A stretch of 64,000 nt of DNA. Origin: Clostridia bacterium (GTDB taxonomy: Bacteria > Bacillota > Clostridia > Oscillospirales > CAG-272). Below are positions 25,775 to 35,384 of the stretch, in pieces. The stretch spans positions 1 to 64,000 of the forward strand of contig JAGAKG010000049.1 in NCBI GenBank assembly GCA_017625755.1, read 5' to 3'. A program made the position numbers and the translations under genes. Under the pieces are notes generated by a model. It did no database searches. It was not told the origin of the DNA and saw nothing but the letters and a program-made list of their open reading frames with translations. Position 1 is the first letter of the stretch. Each line of letters begins with the position of its first letter.

Positions 25775-26449
25775 CTATTCTTCTTCTTCTTCTTCTTCGT
25801 CCTTTTGCTCAAGCTGGGCTTTAAGCATCATATCCTTGACCTTCATAAGTCTTGTGGTATTACCTCTGTCGTTCTCATCGAGCTTCATTTTTATCGACTT
25901 GATAGCGTCGAGGTACTGAGGCATCATTATATACTCAAGGGCGTTGACTCGTCTACGGGTCTTTTCAATCTCCTCTGCGAGCAGCTGAGCTGTTTTCTCA
26001 AGCTCTGCCATACGCAGAATATCCTCAAGCAGGGAATTCAGCTCACGCAGAGAGGTGTCAAGCTCGCCCGAGGTAAACGCCATACCGTAATTGATGCTCT
26101 CGGTTGCGTTATCTCCGATCACCTGCATTTTGAACTCGGGAACGGTAACGCTCATAAGATTTTTATAGCCAACCTCAAGACTGCCCTCTTTTTTGGGGCA
26201 TATAAGCGCCTCTTCGAGCATCTTCGGACTGCCGACGGCACCGGCTACCGAAAAGCTTTTATAAACCTTATCAAGAGAGGCTTCCACGCGCTCGCGCAGC
26301 TCCTTGTCCTCACGGACGACATCGAGAAAGCGCTTCATAAGCTCGTCACGCTTATCCTTAAGCAGCTTATGTCCGCGTCGTGCCATAGTATATCTTCCCT
26401 GAAGCTTTTTCAGCTCCATTCTCGTGGGATTAACTCTTATCTCAGCCAT
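25775..26449 (-). CDS. atpD: V-type ATP synthase subunit D
   Basis: A 224-residue central-stalk subunit, the coiled-coil rotor axle linking the A3B3 head to the membrane ring. N-terminal NPTRMELKKLQGRYTMARRGHKLLKDKRDEL and C-terminal EKTRRRVNALEYIMMPQYLDAIKSIKMKLDENDRG are family hallmarks. The extreme C-terminus is a run of eight Glu residues after KD, longer than usual and probably disordered. It is the last gene of the nine-gene operon. Confidence 0.95.
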   Translation of the reverse strand: MAEIRVNPTRMELKKLQGRYTMARRGHKLLKDKRDELMKRFLDVVREDKELRERVEASLDKVYKSFSVAGAVGSPKMLEEALICPKKEGSLEVGYKNLMSVTVPEFKMQVIGDNATESINYGMAFTSGELDTSLRELNSLLEDILRMAELEKTAQLLAEEIEKTRRRVNALEYIMMPQYLDAIKSIKMKLDENDRGNTTRLMKVKDMMLKAQLEQKDEEEEEEE

Positions 26450-26494
26450 ATTTCGTCAGCTCCTTTCTCCGAAATTTCTCTATTGGCGTATCTA

Positions 26495-27868
26495 TCAGCC
26501 GCGGGGCCAATATTTTTCAACCATTTCGGGCTTGATACGCTTCATTTCGCTCTTGGGGAGAATTGAGAGCAGCTTCCAGCCGAGGTCGAGAGTTTCCTCT
26601 ATCGTTCTGTTCTCATAGAAGCCCTGATTTATATAGCTTTCCTCGAAGGCGTCGGCAAACTTTGCGTAGAGACGGTCCATTGGAGAGAGCGCAGCCTCAC
26701 CAAGCACGACCATAAGCTCCTTCGCTTCCTTACCTCTCGCGTAGCTTGAGAAGAGCTGGTTCATAGTTCCCGCGTGGTCCTCACGCGTCTTGCCCTCACC
26801 TATACCCTTGTCCTTCAGACGGGAGAGCGAAGGGAGAACATCGACGGGGGGCATATATCCCTTGCGGTACATATCTCTGGAGAGGATTATCTGTCCCTCT
26901 GTGATATAACCCGTAAGGTCGGGAATCGGATGAGTTTTATCGTCCTCGGGCATTGAAAGTATCGGAATCATCGTGATAGAGCCCTCGGAGCCCATTTTTC
27001 TTCCCGCTCTTTCGTACATAGTCGCGAGGTCGGTATAAAGATAACCAGGGTATCCGCGTCTGCCGGGAACCTCCTTACGCGCCGCCGAGACCTCACGCAG
27101 AGCCTCTGCGTAGTTGGTGATATCGGTGATAATAACGAGTACATGCATATCGCACTCAAACGCAAGGTATTCCGCCGCTGTCAGCGCCATACGGGGAGTT
27201 GAAATTCTCTCGATAGCGGGGTCTGACGCGAGGTTTATAAAGAGGACGGTTCTGTCGATAGCTCCCGTTTTCTTGAAGTCCGAGATAAAGAAGTCGGCTT
27301 CCTCGAAGGTGATACCTACCGCCGCGAAAACAACGGCGAACTTCGAGTCGGAATTACGCACCTTTGCCTGACGGGCTATCTGCGCCGCGAGGTTTGCGTG
27401 GGGAAGTCCCGAGCCCGAGAAGATTGGCAGCTTCTGTCCTCTTACAAGGGTGTTAAGACCGTCGATTGTCGAAATACCCGTCTGGATAAACTCCGAGGGG
27501 TAATATCTTGCCGCGGGGTTTATCGGAGTACCGTTTATGTCGAGTGACTTTTCGGGAATTATCTTTGCTCCGCCGTCGGTGGGCTCGCCCATACCGTTAA
27601 AGACTCTGCCGAGCATATTGGGTGAGACGGGAAGCTCAACGCTGTGTCCCGTAAATCTTACCTTGCTCTGTGCGAGGTTAAGTCCCGCGCTCGATTCAAA
27701 GAGCTGAACCAAGACATTTCTGCCATTGACCTCAAGTACGCGGCAGCGGCGGATATCGCCGTTGGGAAGCTCTATTTCTCCAAGCTCGTCGTATTTGACT
27801 CCCTCGACCTGCTTTACAAGCATCAGAGGTCCTGCGACTTCTTCAATTGTTCTGTATTCTCTTATCAT
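26495..27868 (-). CDS. atpB: V-type ATP synthase subunit B
   Basis: A 457-residue non-catalytic nucleotide-binding subunit of the A3B3 head. Family segments: [25 protein letters not shown] at the N-terminus, [21 protein letters not shown] in place of a true Walker A, and [53 protein letters not shown] and [16 protein letters not shown] follow. The start lies 13 bases after the subunit A stop, and subunit D follows. Confidence 0.96.
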   Translation of the reverse strand: MIREYRTIEEVAGPLMLVKQVEGVKYDELGEIELPNGDIRRCRVLEVNGRNVLVQLFESSAGLNLAQSKVRFTGHSVELPVSPNMLGRVFNGMGEPTDGGAKIIPEKSLDINGTPINPAARYYPSEFIQTGISTIDGLNTLVRGQKLPIFSGSGLPHANLAAQIARQAKVRNSDSKFAVVFAAVGITFEEADFFISDFKKTGAIDRTVLFINLASDPAIERISTPRMALTAAEYLAFECDMHVLVIITDITNYAEALREVSAARKEVPGRRGYPGYLYTDLATMYERAGRKMGSEGSITMIPILSMPEDDKTHPIPDLTGYITEGQIILSRDMYRKGYMPPVDVLPSLSRLKDKGIGEGKTREDHAGTMNQLFSSYARGKEAKELMVVLGEAALSPMDRLYAKFADAFEESYINQGFYENRTIEETLDLGWKLLSILPKSEMKRIKPEMVEKYWPRG

Positions 27869-27881
27869 ATCAGCACCTCAA

Positions 27882-29651
27882 TCATTCGCCCGCGTTAGCT
27901 ACGAGAAAATCGAGCTGCTCGGTTATCTCGGCGTCTATCTTGGCGTATTCGGTCTTGTATTTATCGTAAGGAACTGCCTTCGCGCGTCCTATTTTCTCTC
28001 TTACGGGAAGCTCGGAAATGCTCTGGATATCCGCGCCCGACGCGAGAGCGCGCCTTGCCTTTTCGTCAAAGGAGAATATAAGCTCTATGAGGGCATTCTG
28101 CTTGTCGAGGTGAGTGAAGCTGTCGTCCTCCTCAAACGCGTTCTGCTGCAAAAAGTCCTCTCTTATCGACTGAGCGACCTCGAGCGTCATTCTGTCTTCT
28201 GCCGAGAGTGCGTCGACACCGACGAGCTTGACTATCTCCTGAAGCTCGTTTTCGTTTTGCAGTATCTTGAGTAGCTTACCCGTATTCTCCATCCAGTTCT
28301 TCGAGACATTCTCAGAGAACCAGTCGCTAAGTCTATCGCGGTAGAGCGAGTAGGAATTGAGCCAGTTTATAGCGGGGAAGTGGCGGCGGTACGCAAGCGA
28401 GGAATCAAGTCCCCAGAATACCTTTACGATACGAAGCGTCGCCTGAGTTACAGGCTCGGAGATATCACCGCCCTGCGGCGATACCGCGCCGATAGCCGAG
28501 AGCGCGCCCTCTCTGCCGTCCTCGCCGAGACAGACTACCTTTCCCGCTCTCTCATAGAACTGAGCGAGACGGCTGGTGAGGTATGCGGGATATCCCTCCT
28601 CACCGGGCATTTCCTCGAGTCGTCCCGACATCTCACGCAGAGCCTCTGCCCAACGCGAGGTCGAGTCGGCTATAACCGCTACCGAATATCCCATATCTCT
28701 GTAATACTCGGCGATAGTTATACCCGTGTATATAGATGCTTCTCGCGCCGCAACGGGCATATCCGATGTGTTCGCGATAAGCACTGTTCTCATCATAAGT
28801 GATTTGCCTGTTCTGGGGTCCTTCAGCTCGGGGAATTCACGCAGAACATCTGTCATTTCGTTTCCGCGCTCGCCGCAGCCGATATAGACCACGAGGTCGA
28901 CATCGCTCCATTTAGCGAGCTGGTGCTGAACGACCGTCTTTCCCGAACCGAAGGGGCCGGGAACGCAGGCGGTACCGCCTTTAGCTATGGGGAACAGAGC
29001 GTCGATAACTCTCTGTCCCGATATCATAGGCTCAACGGGAGGGAGCTTCTTTGCGTAGGGACGCGCGACACGCACGGGCCACTTCTGCATAAGAGTTATC
29101 TCCTCGATAGTTCCGTCCTCAAGCTTGAGCTTGCCTATTCTGTCGGTAATTCTGAAATCTCCCGAGCGGAGCTCAACTATCGTACCCTTTTTTCTGGGGG
29201 GGACGAGTATCTTGTGCTGAATTACCTCGGTCTCCATAACAGTTCCGTAAACATCGCCCTCGGAAACTCTGTCTCCGAATGCGAGATTTGCCTCGAAGTG
29301 CCAGACCTTGTCTCTGTCAAGTGAAGGAACCTCGATACCCTTTGTAATATTCGAGCCGCATTTAGCTCTCATCGCCTCAAGGGGACGCTGAATTCCGTCG
29401 TATATGTTTGTAAGAAGTCCGGGACCCAGCTCAACCGAGAGGGGGGCTCCTGTGGAGACGACTATATCTCCTCTGCCTATTCCCGCAGTCTCCTCATATA
29501 CCTGAATAGAGGCGCGGTCTCCGTGCATTTCTATAATTTCTCCGATCAGATGCTTCTCACCGACTCTGACCACATCGAACATATTTGCCTCGCGCATACC
29601 CTCGGCGATTACAAGAGGGCCCGAAACCTTAAGAATTTTTCCTTGAATCAT
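27882..29651 (-). CDS. atpA: V-type ATP synthase subunit A (catalytic)
   Basis: A 589-residue catalytic subunit. Intact parts: an N-terminal beta barrel, the A-type non-homologous insert (about 110-185), Walker A GPFGSGKT near residue 234, [13 protein letters not shown], and [32 protein letters not shown] long helical C-terminus follows. It hydrolyses or makes ATP in the soluble head. Gene order F-A-B-D matches other clostridial V-ATPase operons. Confidence 0.97.
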   Translation of the reverse strand: MIQGKILKVSGPLVIAEGMREANMFDVVRVGEKHLIGEIIEMHGDRASIQVYEETAGIGRGDIVVSTGAPLSVELGPGLLTNIYDGIQRPLEAMRAKCGSNITKGIEVPSLDRDKVWHFEANLAFGDRVSEGDVYGTVMETEVIQHKILVPPRKKGTIVELRSGDFRITDRIGKLKLEDGTIEEITLMQKWPVRVARPYAKKLPPVEPMISGQRVIDALFPIAKGGTACVPGPFGSGKTVVQHQLAKWSDVDLVVYIGCGERGNEMTDVLREFPELKDPRTGKSLMMRTVLIANTSDMPVAAREASIYTGITIAEYYRDMGYSVAVIADSTSRWAEALREMSGRLEEMPGEEGYPAYLTSRLAQFYERAGKVVCLGEDGREGALSAIGAVSPQGGDISEPVTQATLRIVKVFWGLDSSLAYRRHFPAINWLNSYSLYRDRLSDWFSENVSKNWMENTGKLLKILQNENELQEIVKLVGVDALSAEDRMTLEVAQSIREDFLQQNAFEEDDSFTHLDKQNALIELIFSFDEKARRALASGADIQSISELPVREKIGRAKAVPYDKYKTEYAKIDAEITEQLDFLVANAGE

Positions 29652-29692
29652 ATCTACTCCATAAATTATAAATTAAAAATTTAGTTTACGGT

Positions 29693-30016
29693 TCAGTCGT
29701 TTTTGAAAAGAATGTCAGCGCCGACAGCGCGCTCTACGGCGGTCTTGATATTTGCCATACCGTAGCCGTTTCCACCCATAACACCCGGGATAACGGTTAT
29801 TGCGGGCAGGGGAAGGTCCTTGTATTTCGCAATATCCTCCTCGAGCTTCACGGCGTAGTTTTCCACGATAAATATAACCGCGTATTCTCCGCTTTTTACG
29901 AGCGTGTGCAAGAGCTTTTCAGCCTCGCCCACATCTGCCGCCTCGTGTACCGAAAAGCCGAGAGCCATAAATCCGAGAACGCTGTCGCGCTCTCCTATAA
30001 TTCCAATCTTATACAT
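29693..30016 (-). CDS. V-type ATP synthase subunit F
   Basis: A 107-residue Rossmann-like central-stalk subunit. It begins KIGIIGERDSVLGFMALGFSV, has a conserved Y-VIFIVENYA strand and the AITVIPGVMG segment. Position between subunits C and A, and an eight-base overlap with the end of the subunit C gene, agree with its role beside subunit D in the rotor. Confidence 0.93.
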   Translation of the reverse strand: MYKIGIIGERDSVLGFMALGFSVHEAADVGEAEKLLHTLVKSGEYAVIFIVENYAVKLEEDIAKYKDLPLPAITVIPGVMGGNGYGMANIKTAVERAVGADILFKND

Positions 30017-31025
30017 AGCTCGTCCTCAGTCTTTCCTTGATAACATCCGAATTGAGTCCCGCGTCCTTACCCGCGAGGATTATGCGGAGATTCTTTACCT
30101 CGTATTCAAGCGCGACGAGATATCCGACGATAACGGGGGCTCCGAATGGGATATATTTTGCTTTCCTTGCCCTTTCCATCCACAAATCGTCCGCCGCCTT
30201 TTCTATAAGATAGAGCGGGGAGGTTTGTTCAACCTGCTTGACAAGCTCTGCGTAGCGCGAATATTCAAGCTCGGCAAAAAGTACCTGCGCTCCGTGCTGA
30301 ATACCCGAGATGAAGAAATCAAGTCCGAGCGTACCGCCCTCAAGATATGCTTCCTTCATAAAGGACTCTGCCGCGAAGTACATCTTCATATTAATGATTC
30401 TGATGCAGGTCATTATATTTAGCAGGTCTATTTTTGTCTGCACGAGGTCTATTATATAGTCGACGCCCGTCGCCCTGGCCACTGCGAGCATATCCGCAAA
30501 GCAGGCACGGTCGAGAGTGAGGTCTATCTGCTGGGGATTTGCGCTTTCCGCGAACGCCTCAATCGCTGTCGGAATGGCAGCCGCCATATTCTCGGGCAGG
30601 GCAGAGTAGTCCTTTTCTCTTATAGCCTCGACAACTGTCTCGGGGGTGAGAGTTCCGAGCCTGAAAAGCATATCCCCGAAATCAACTCCTCGGCTATTGC
30701 ATTTTATCACCGCTTTTATGTTGTTACAGTCGTACTGATAACGCAAAAAGTCTGCCACAGGAGCGTCGCCGCACATATCCGATACCTCCGAGTACGCCCT
30801 CTGGAGTACCGAGAGTAGAGTATCCTCGCGGAGAATTCCGTCCGCCTCGCTCTCGCCTCGGTAGATTATCTCAAATCCGTATTCGGGGAGCGCGGCGATT
30901 ATGTCCGATGACGCTTTTGCTTCGAGCAAGCGCTCGGTTGCCTCACGGCTGATGACCGAATTTTCAAGCGCTCTCACTCTTGCGGAGGCGTACATAAAAT
31001 CGGTATCCTTGTATCTGAGAGCCAT
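30009..31025 (-). CDS. V-type ATP synthase subunit C
   Basis: A 338-residue helical subunit that joins the central stalk to the membrane c-ring. Visible marks are the YASARVRALE start, FLRYQYDCNNIKAVIKC, the repeated helical layout of three similar units, and the C-terminal PFGAPVIVGYLVALEYEVKNLRIILAGK segment characteristic of the family. Its end overlaps the subunit F start. Confidence 0.94.
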   Translation of the reverse strand: MALRYKDTDFMYASARVRALENSVISREATERLLEAKASSDIIAALPEYGFEIIYRGESEADGILREDTLLSVLQRAYSEVSDMCGDAPVADFLRYQYDCNNIKAVIKCNSRGVDFGDMLFRLGTLTPETVVEAIREKDYSALPENMAAAIPTAIEAFAESANPQQIDLTLDRACFADMLAVARATGVDYIIDLVQTKIDLLNIMTCIRIINMKMYFAAESFMKEAYLEGGTLGLDFFISGIQHGAQVLFAELEYSRYAELVKQVEQTSPLYLIEKAADDLWMERARKAKYIPFGAPVIVGYLVALEYEVKNLRIILAGKDAGLNSDVIKERLRTSYV

Positions 31026-31038
31026 CAGTTAAACTCCT

Positions 31039-31713
31039 TTATTGTTTATCGAACAAAATATGGCTGACACGCGCCTCCATTGCGGGACGCGACTGCTCAA
31101 AGAGCATAGATATCGAGCTGTTTATCTCGATGCTTCCGTATCTGAGGATAAGTCCGCCGTCTATCTTTGCCGTCTCGCCTGAGAGCTTGGTTTTTGCTAT
31201 CACATCGGAATTGTTCTTTCCGACGAGTCTGCGACGGAGATTTTCCATAAGGGCTTTTCCGTGCTTTGCGAGGTCGCGTTCGTTGAGTATTATCTCATAG
31301 CAGTCTGCCTCCGGGGCGTCCTCCTCACCGTAGACCTCACGGCTTATCCTTTCGTCCTCCAACTGCCGCTTGAGCACCGCCACCAGCATAGAGGTGAGGA
31401 AATCAAGGTATTTATCGTCGGGGAGATAGAGAATTTCTTTTTTAGCGCTTTCAAAGGCTTTGTCGATAAGATTGCTTTGTGCTGCGAGAGCGGCGTTTCT
31501 CTGCTCCATAGCCGCTGAGGTTTTTGCTCTGGAGACGATGGCTGCCGCCTCCGCCTCGGTGCGCTCCTCAATATCTTTCTTTATCTTTTCAGCCTTGCGC
31601 TTGTATTCATCTGCGATCCTTTTGCATTCGGCGTCTGCCTCGGCGCGTATTTTTGCCGCGTCGTTATTCGCCTCAGCGATGATCTTATCGGTTATTTTGC
31701 TTAAACCAGTCAT
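31039..31713 (-). CDS. V-type ATP synthase subunit E
   Basis: A 224-residue peripheral-stalk subunit. The N-terminal two fifths is a long charged coiled coil rich in Ala, Lys and Glu (to about residue 85). The globular C-terminal part contains the GGLILRYGSIEINSSISMLFEQSR ending of the family. ATG 31713 is chosen because GGAGG lies five bases upstream; a Met four codons earlier has no such site. It pairs with subunit G/H, the first gene of the operon. Confidence 0.92.
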   Translation of the reverse strand: MTGLSKITDKIIAEANNDAAKIRAEADAECKRIADEYKRKAEKIKKDIEERTEAEAAAIVSRAKTSAAMEQRNAALAAQSNLIDKAFESAKKEILYLPDDKYLDFLTSMLVAVLKRQLEDERISREVYGEEDAPEADCYEIILNERDLAKHGKALMENLRRRLVGKNNSDVIAKTKLSGETAKIDGGLILRYGSIEINSSISMLFEQSRPAMEARVSHILFDKQ

Positions 31714-31761
31714 TAAAACCTCCATTGCCGCAAAATACGGCGTGATAATAGTTCTTCGCTA

Positions 31762-32274
<513 letters not shown>

Positions 32275-32296
32275 TTAACATTTGTTTTGAATTGAT

Positions 32297-34267
32297 TTAT
32301 TCGTTTGTATATTTATCCGAGGGGGCGGCGGGCTCAAAAGCTCTGCCTCCGTCCTCATAAAATTTATTGAAGAACTCGATATACTGCAAGCGCGATGCGT
32401 GAACGAAGGTTCCCAGCACATTAAGCACTATATTGAGCAGGTGACCGATAAGGAAGGCGAAAACGAGTCCGATAAAGCCTCCCACAGTAGGGCCTCCGAT
32501 GGTTCCGAGAATATTCACCACCTGAGCGATGACCGCCGCGGCAAGACCGAGGGCGAGGATTCTCGAATAGGAAAGCAGGTCAGACGCGTAATTTATAAGG
32601 TCGTAAAGACCGAGCAGTCCCTTGAGAAATTTCATAATTATATTCTTTTCCGCTCTGCCGTGCGTCAGGACTATAACGGCGACCGCCGCGATAAGCACCC
32701 ATTTGCCCACAGACGGAGCGAGGAAGAGAAGTCCGAGTCCCGCAAAGAGGAGCCAGTATGCGCCGATGTCGAGTATAGCGTCAAGCACTTTGCCTTCCTT
32801 ACACAGCAGGTAGAACTTGACCGCCATTCCCGCGATAAGGTGTACCGCACCGATTCCAAGTGACACGAGCAGGAATCCAACGGGATTCTGGAGCGGGTCG
32901 AACAGGAGCGCAACATTTGGAGCGTTCGAGCCGAGAAGCGCGAGGTTCGGAAGCTCGGATTCCGCCATGCCCAGCATATTTCTCATAAACGCAAGAGGCA
33001 GGTCTCCGAAATACGAACCGAACAGAACTCCTCCGATGATACAGGATATTCCGCAATATCCAAACATCAGAAGGAATCGCTTCATACTCTCCGATGGGTG
33101 TATGAATTTCACCGCCGCGAAGCAGACGAGAGACAGCACAAGTCCGTATCCCGCATCGGCAAACATTATGCCGAATATTATGAAGTAGAAGATACTCATA
33201 ATAAAGGTAGGATCAAAGCCGCCGTAAACGGGGTATGCGTACATTCCGAGCACCCACTCGAAATTTCTGGCGTATGCGTTATTCTCGAGAAGTATCGGGG
33301 GATTGTCTTCCTCCTCGGGCTCATCAAGACTGTACGCGCACTCGAATCTGTCAAGTGTTTCGCATACCTTTTTTTCGCTCTTTTCGGGAACCCAACCGCT
33401 TATGAGAGCGGTCGATTTTGTCGAAAGAAGCTTTTGCATATTTTCTGTTGCCGTCAGCGAGGTCTGCTCTATGTCGTAGAGAATTTCGACCGCGGTGATA
33501 CTGTCGGCGAGACCGACGAGCTTGTCCGTCAGCGCGTCATATTCTGTCTGAAGCGCCTTTATCTGCTTTTTCAGCTCGCTTATATACGCTGCCGCGGTTT
33601 TGTCGACCGCGGGGAAGGTGACGCGTACAAATCCGTATTTTGAGAGGGTTCTCAACACAGCCTCTCCGTCCTGCCTGCAGAATACGAGCGAGATATAGAT
33701 TCCCGAGGTGTCTGACGAGAGAGCTTCCGCAACGGCACCCGCCGTGTAAAGCTCCTTGCCTATAACTCCAAGGTCGCTTCCCGCGGGTAGCGAGCCGAGC
33801 AGGATATCTGTGTGTGCCGTTCCCGTCATATTCAGGGGAAGGTCGTATTTCAGCCACGGCTGCACAGACGATATGGCTGCCGAAAGCTTGTTTGTTTCAT
33901 TTTTGATTTCGTTCTGACGCGCTATCGCATCGTTTGCCGCATCCACCGCGAATCTCGCCTTTTCGGCATAGCCGTCGCTGACGAACTTGTCTTTTTTCAC
34001 CTTTATCTTATCGGCAAAAAGACCTTTCTTTCGGTGGGTATATTTATCGAGAATATTGATGGCTTCGCTTATTCTCGCGATACTGCTCTCAAGCTCGGCT
34101 CTCCTCGCGTCGCAATTGACCTTGCGGACGGGGATAGTCTCCTTCAGCTCGTCGGGCTCAGCCGCGTCTATCTGAACGCACCTGAGATTTATGAGCTTGC
34201 GTATGAGAGCATCGGAATCGGCGTTATGAGCGAACACGGTCAGCTTTTTCATCGAGCTTACTGACAT
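32297..34267 (-). CDS. V-type ATP synthase subunit I (membrane stator)
   Basis: A 656-residue protein. The cytoplasmic N-terminal half (to about 340) has coiled coils that hold the peripheral stalks. The C-terminal half has about eight transmembrane helices, including TFIMSIFYFIIFGIMFADAGYG and LSYSRILALGLAAAVIAQVVN. The latter carries the Arg equivalent to the essential ion-path arginine. The last segment NIVLNVLGTFVHASRLQYIEFFNKFYEDGGRAFEPA is diagnostic. Its start overlaps the subunit G/H gene by ten bases. Confidence 0.95.
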   Translation of the reverse strand: MSVSSMKKLTVFAHNADSDALIRKLINLRCVQIDAAEPDELKETIPVRKVNCDARRAELESSIARISEAINILDKYTHRKKGLFADKIKVKKDKFVSDGYAEKARFAVDAANDAIARQNEIKNETNKLSAAISSVQPWLKYDLPLNMTGTAHTDILLGSLPAGSDLGVIGKELYTAGAVAEALSSDTSGIYISLVFCRQDGEAVLRTLSKYGFVRVTFPAVDKTAAAYISELKKQIKALQTEYDALTDKLVGLADSITAVEILYDIEQTSLTATENMQKLLSTKSTALISGWVPEKSEKKVCETLDRFECAYSLDEPEEEDNPPILLENNAYARNFEWVLGMYAYPVYGGFDPTFIMSIFYFIIFGIMFADAGYGLVLSLVCFAAVKFIHPSESMKRFLLMFGYCGISCIIGGVLFGSYFGDLPLAFMRNMLGMAESELPNLALLGSNAPNVALLFDPLQNPVGFLLVSLGIGAVHLIAGMAVKFYLLCKEGKVLDAILDIGAYWLLFAGLGLLFLAPSVGKWVLIAAVAVIVLTHGRAEKNIIMKFLKGLLGLYDLINYASDLLSYSRILALGLAAAVIAQVVNILGTIGGPTVGGFIGLVFAFLIGHLLNIVLNVLGTFVHASRLQYIEFFNKFYEDGGRAFEPAAPSDKYTNE

Positions 34268-34578
34268 TGTTCTGTTATTCCTCCGATGATATATCGTATC
34301 GCTTCACGCATATTGAGTCCCGCCGAGCCGTAATTTTCTTTGGCTTCGGCTTCTGCCGCCTCTCTGCTGTGAACTATCATTTCGTTCGCTTTTTCGCGAA
34401 TAAGCTCAAGCTTTTTCTCGTTTTCGGCAGTTACGCGAAGCTCGGTCTGCTCACAGAGCCGTTTTCCGAGGCGTTCGGTGTCCGCAATACGCGTTTTTGC
34501 CTGAGCTGTGGCAGACGCGCGAATAGCCTCTGCCTCCTCTTCGGCTTCCTTGATTTTGAGGATGGTTTCCTTTGACAA
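34258..34578 (-). CDS. V-type ATP synthase subunit G/H (peripheral stalk)
   Basis: A 106-residue, almost wholly coiled-coil protein rich in Ala, Glu and Lys, expected to pair with subunit E in the peripheral stalk. The start is probably TTG 34578 (LSKETILKIKEAEEEAE), with AAAGGCGGTGA just upstream. Extending to an earlier TTG at 34611 lacks a ribosome-binding site. It is the first gene of the operon; the end overlaps subunit I. Assignment rests mainly on position and coiled-coil character. Confidence 0.82.
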   Translation of the reverse strand: MSKETILKIKEAEEEAEAIRASATAQAKTRIADTERLGKRLCEQTELRVTAENEKKLELIREKANEMIVHSREAAEAEAKENYGSAGLNMREAIRYIIGGITEQCQ

Positions 34579-34640
34579 AATTTCACCGCCTTTCAGGAAA
34601 TATCTGCACAAACTGCAAATATATAATAATATTAATTACA

Positions 34641-34669
34641 ATGATACCATATTTTAACAGATATTTCAA
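34641..34669 (-). promoter_or_regulatory. Promoter of the V-ATPase operon
   Basis: On the minus strand TTGAAA (34664-34669), 17-bp spacer, TATCAT (34641-34646), about 60 bases ahead of the first start codon. Confidence 0.7.
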
Positions 34670-34819
34670 TAACTTTGCTCAATTTTTCGCTCAATATATT
34701 TAAAATTTTATGAACTTCGAGTTCGGTCAGGCTGCTCTGCCGTGATGTGTCGGCATAAATACGCCAGCGGGAGTATTCGCTTTGCTTGAGAATGACGGCG
34801 TGGGAGCGCAAATATAACT

Positions 34820-35314
34820 TTAATTGCTATATGGCATAAAAAGGAGAGATTTTCCGTCGGTTCCCACCGAGACTGCTCCACGCGGAAACGGCGGAATATC
34901 TGTTTCAAGCTCTCCACATATAAGTTTTGCGGCGTATTTTGACGGAAGCAGCTCTCCCTCGGGGAGCGACCAGACCTGATATTCCTCAAACAGAGTGCGT
35001 GTCTCTCCTCTGAAAAGAGAGGATCTTGCTCGGGAGAGGACGCAGAGAGTGTGTTCGGATATATATGTGACCTCACAATTGAGCGAATAAGAAATTTTCC
35101 TGTAAATATATTTTTGTTGGGATAGCGAGTTATATTCCTCGCAAAGCGCGGGAAAGGCAGAATCTTCACACCATTTTATGAAATTATTTGAAATCTCGGA
35201 ATAAAAATCCGATATCGTCTCAAAGGACTCTGCCAGAGGGACTGACGCGCTCACCCTCATTATTTCGTTCCCCTCAAAAACAAAACGGCGGCGCCTGACG
35301 GTGAAGGTATACAT
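34820..35314 (-). CDS. Hypothetical protein, possibly DUF3298-like
   Basis: A 164-residue protein without a signal peptide or membrane helix. The pattern of a beta strand (NEIMRVSASVPLAE), a helix (SFETISDFYSEISNNFIKWCEDSAFPALCEEY), then strands ISYSLNCEVTYISEHTLCVLSRA and EEYQVWSLPEGELLPSKY recalls uncharacterised clostridial proteins with a DUF3298-like fold. This is a weak resemblance by eye. A second start at 35260 (MRVSAS, with GAGGGG upstream) is also possible. It follows recG on the same strand. An 18-bp inverted repeat brackets its translation start. Confidence 0.65.
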   Translation of the reverse strand: MYTFTVRRRRFVFEGNEIMRVSASVPLAESFETISDFYSEISNNFIKWCEDSAFPALCEEYNSLSQQKYIYRKISYSLNCEVTYISEHTLCVLSRARSSLFRGETRTLFEEYQVWSLPEGELLPSKYAAKLICGELETDIPPFPRGAVSVGTDGKSLLFMPYSN

Positions 35315-35376
35315 TGTTTCGTATTCTCCCTTGAAAATCTTTTACAATATATACATATACCGTCAAGCGCCGCCGT
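35285..35376 (-). repeat. Long-range inverted repeat around a translation start
   Basis: Arms 35285-35302 and 35359-35376 are 18 bp with one mismatch that is a G-U pair in RNA. On the minus strand the upstream arm lies just after the recG stop. The downstream arm covers codons 5-10 of the 34820 gene, so the ribosome-binding site and start codon lie in the 56-base loop. Confidence 0.6.
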
Positions 35377-35384
35377 ATTCGCTG

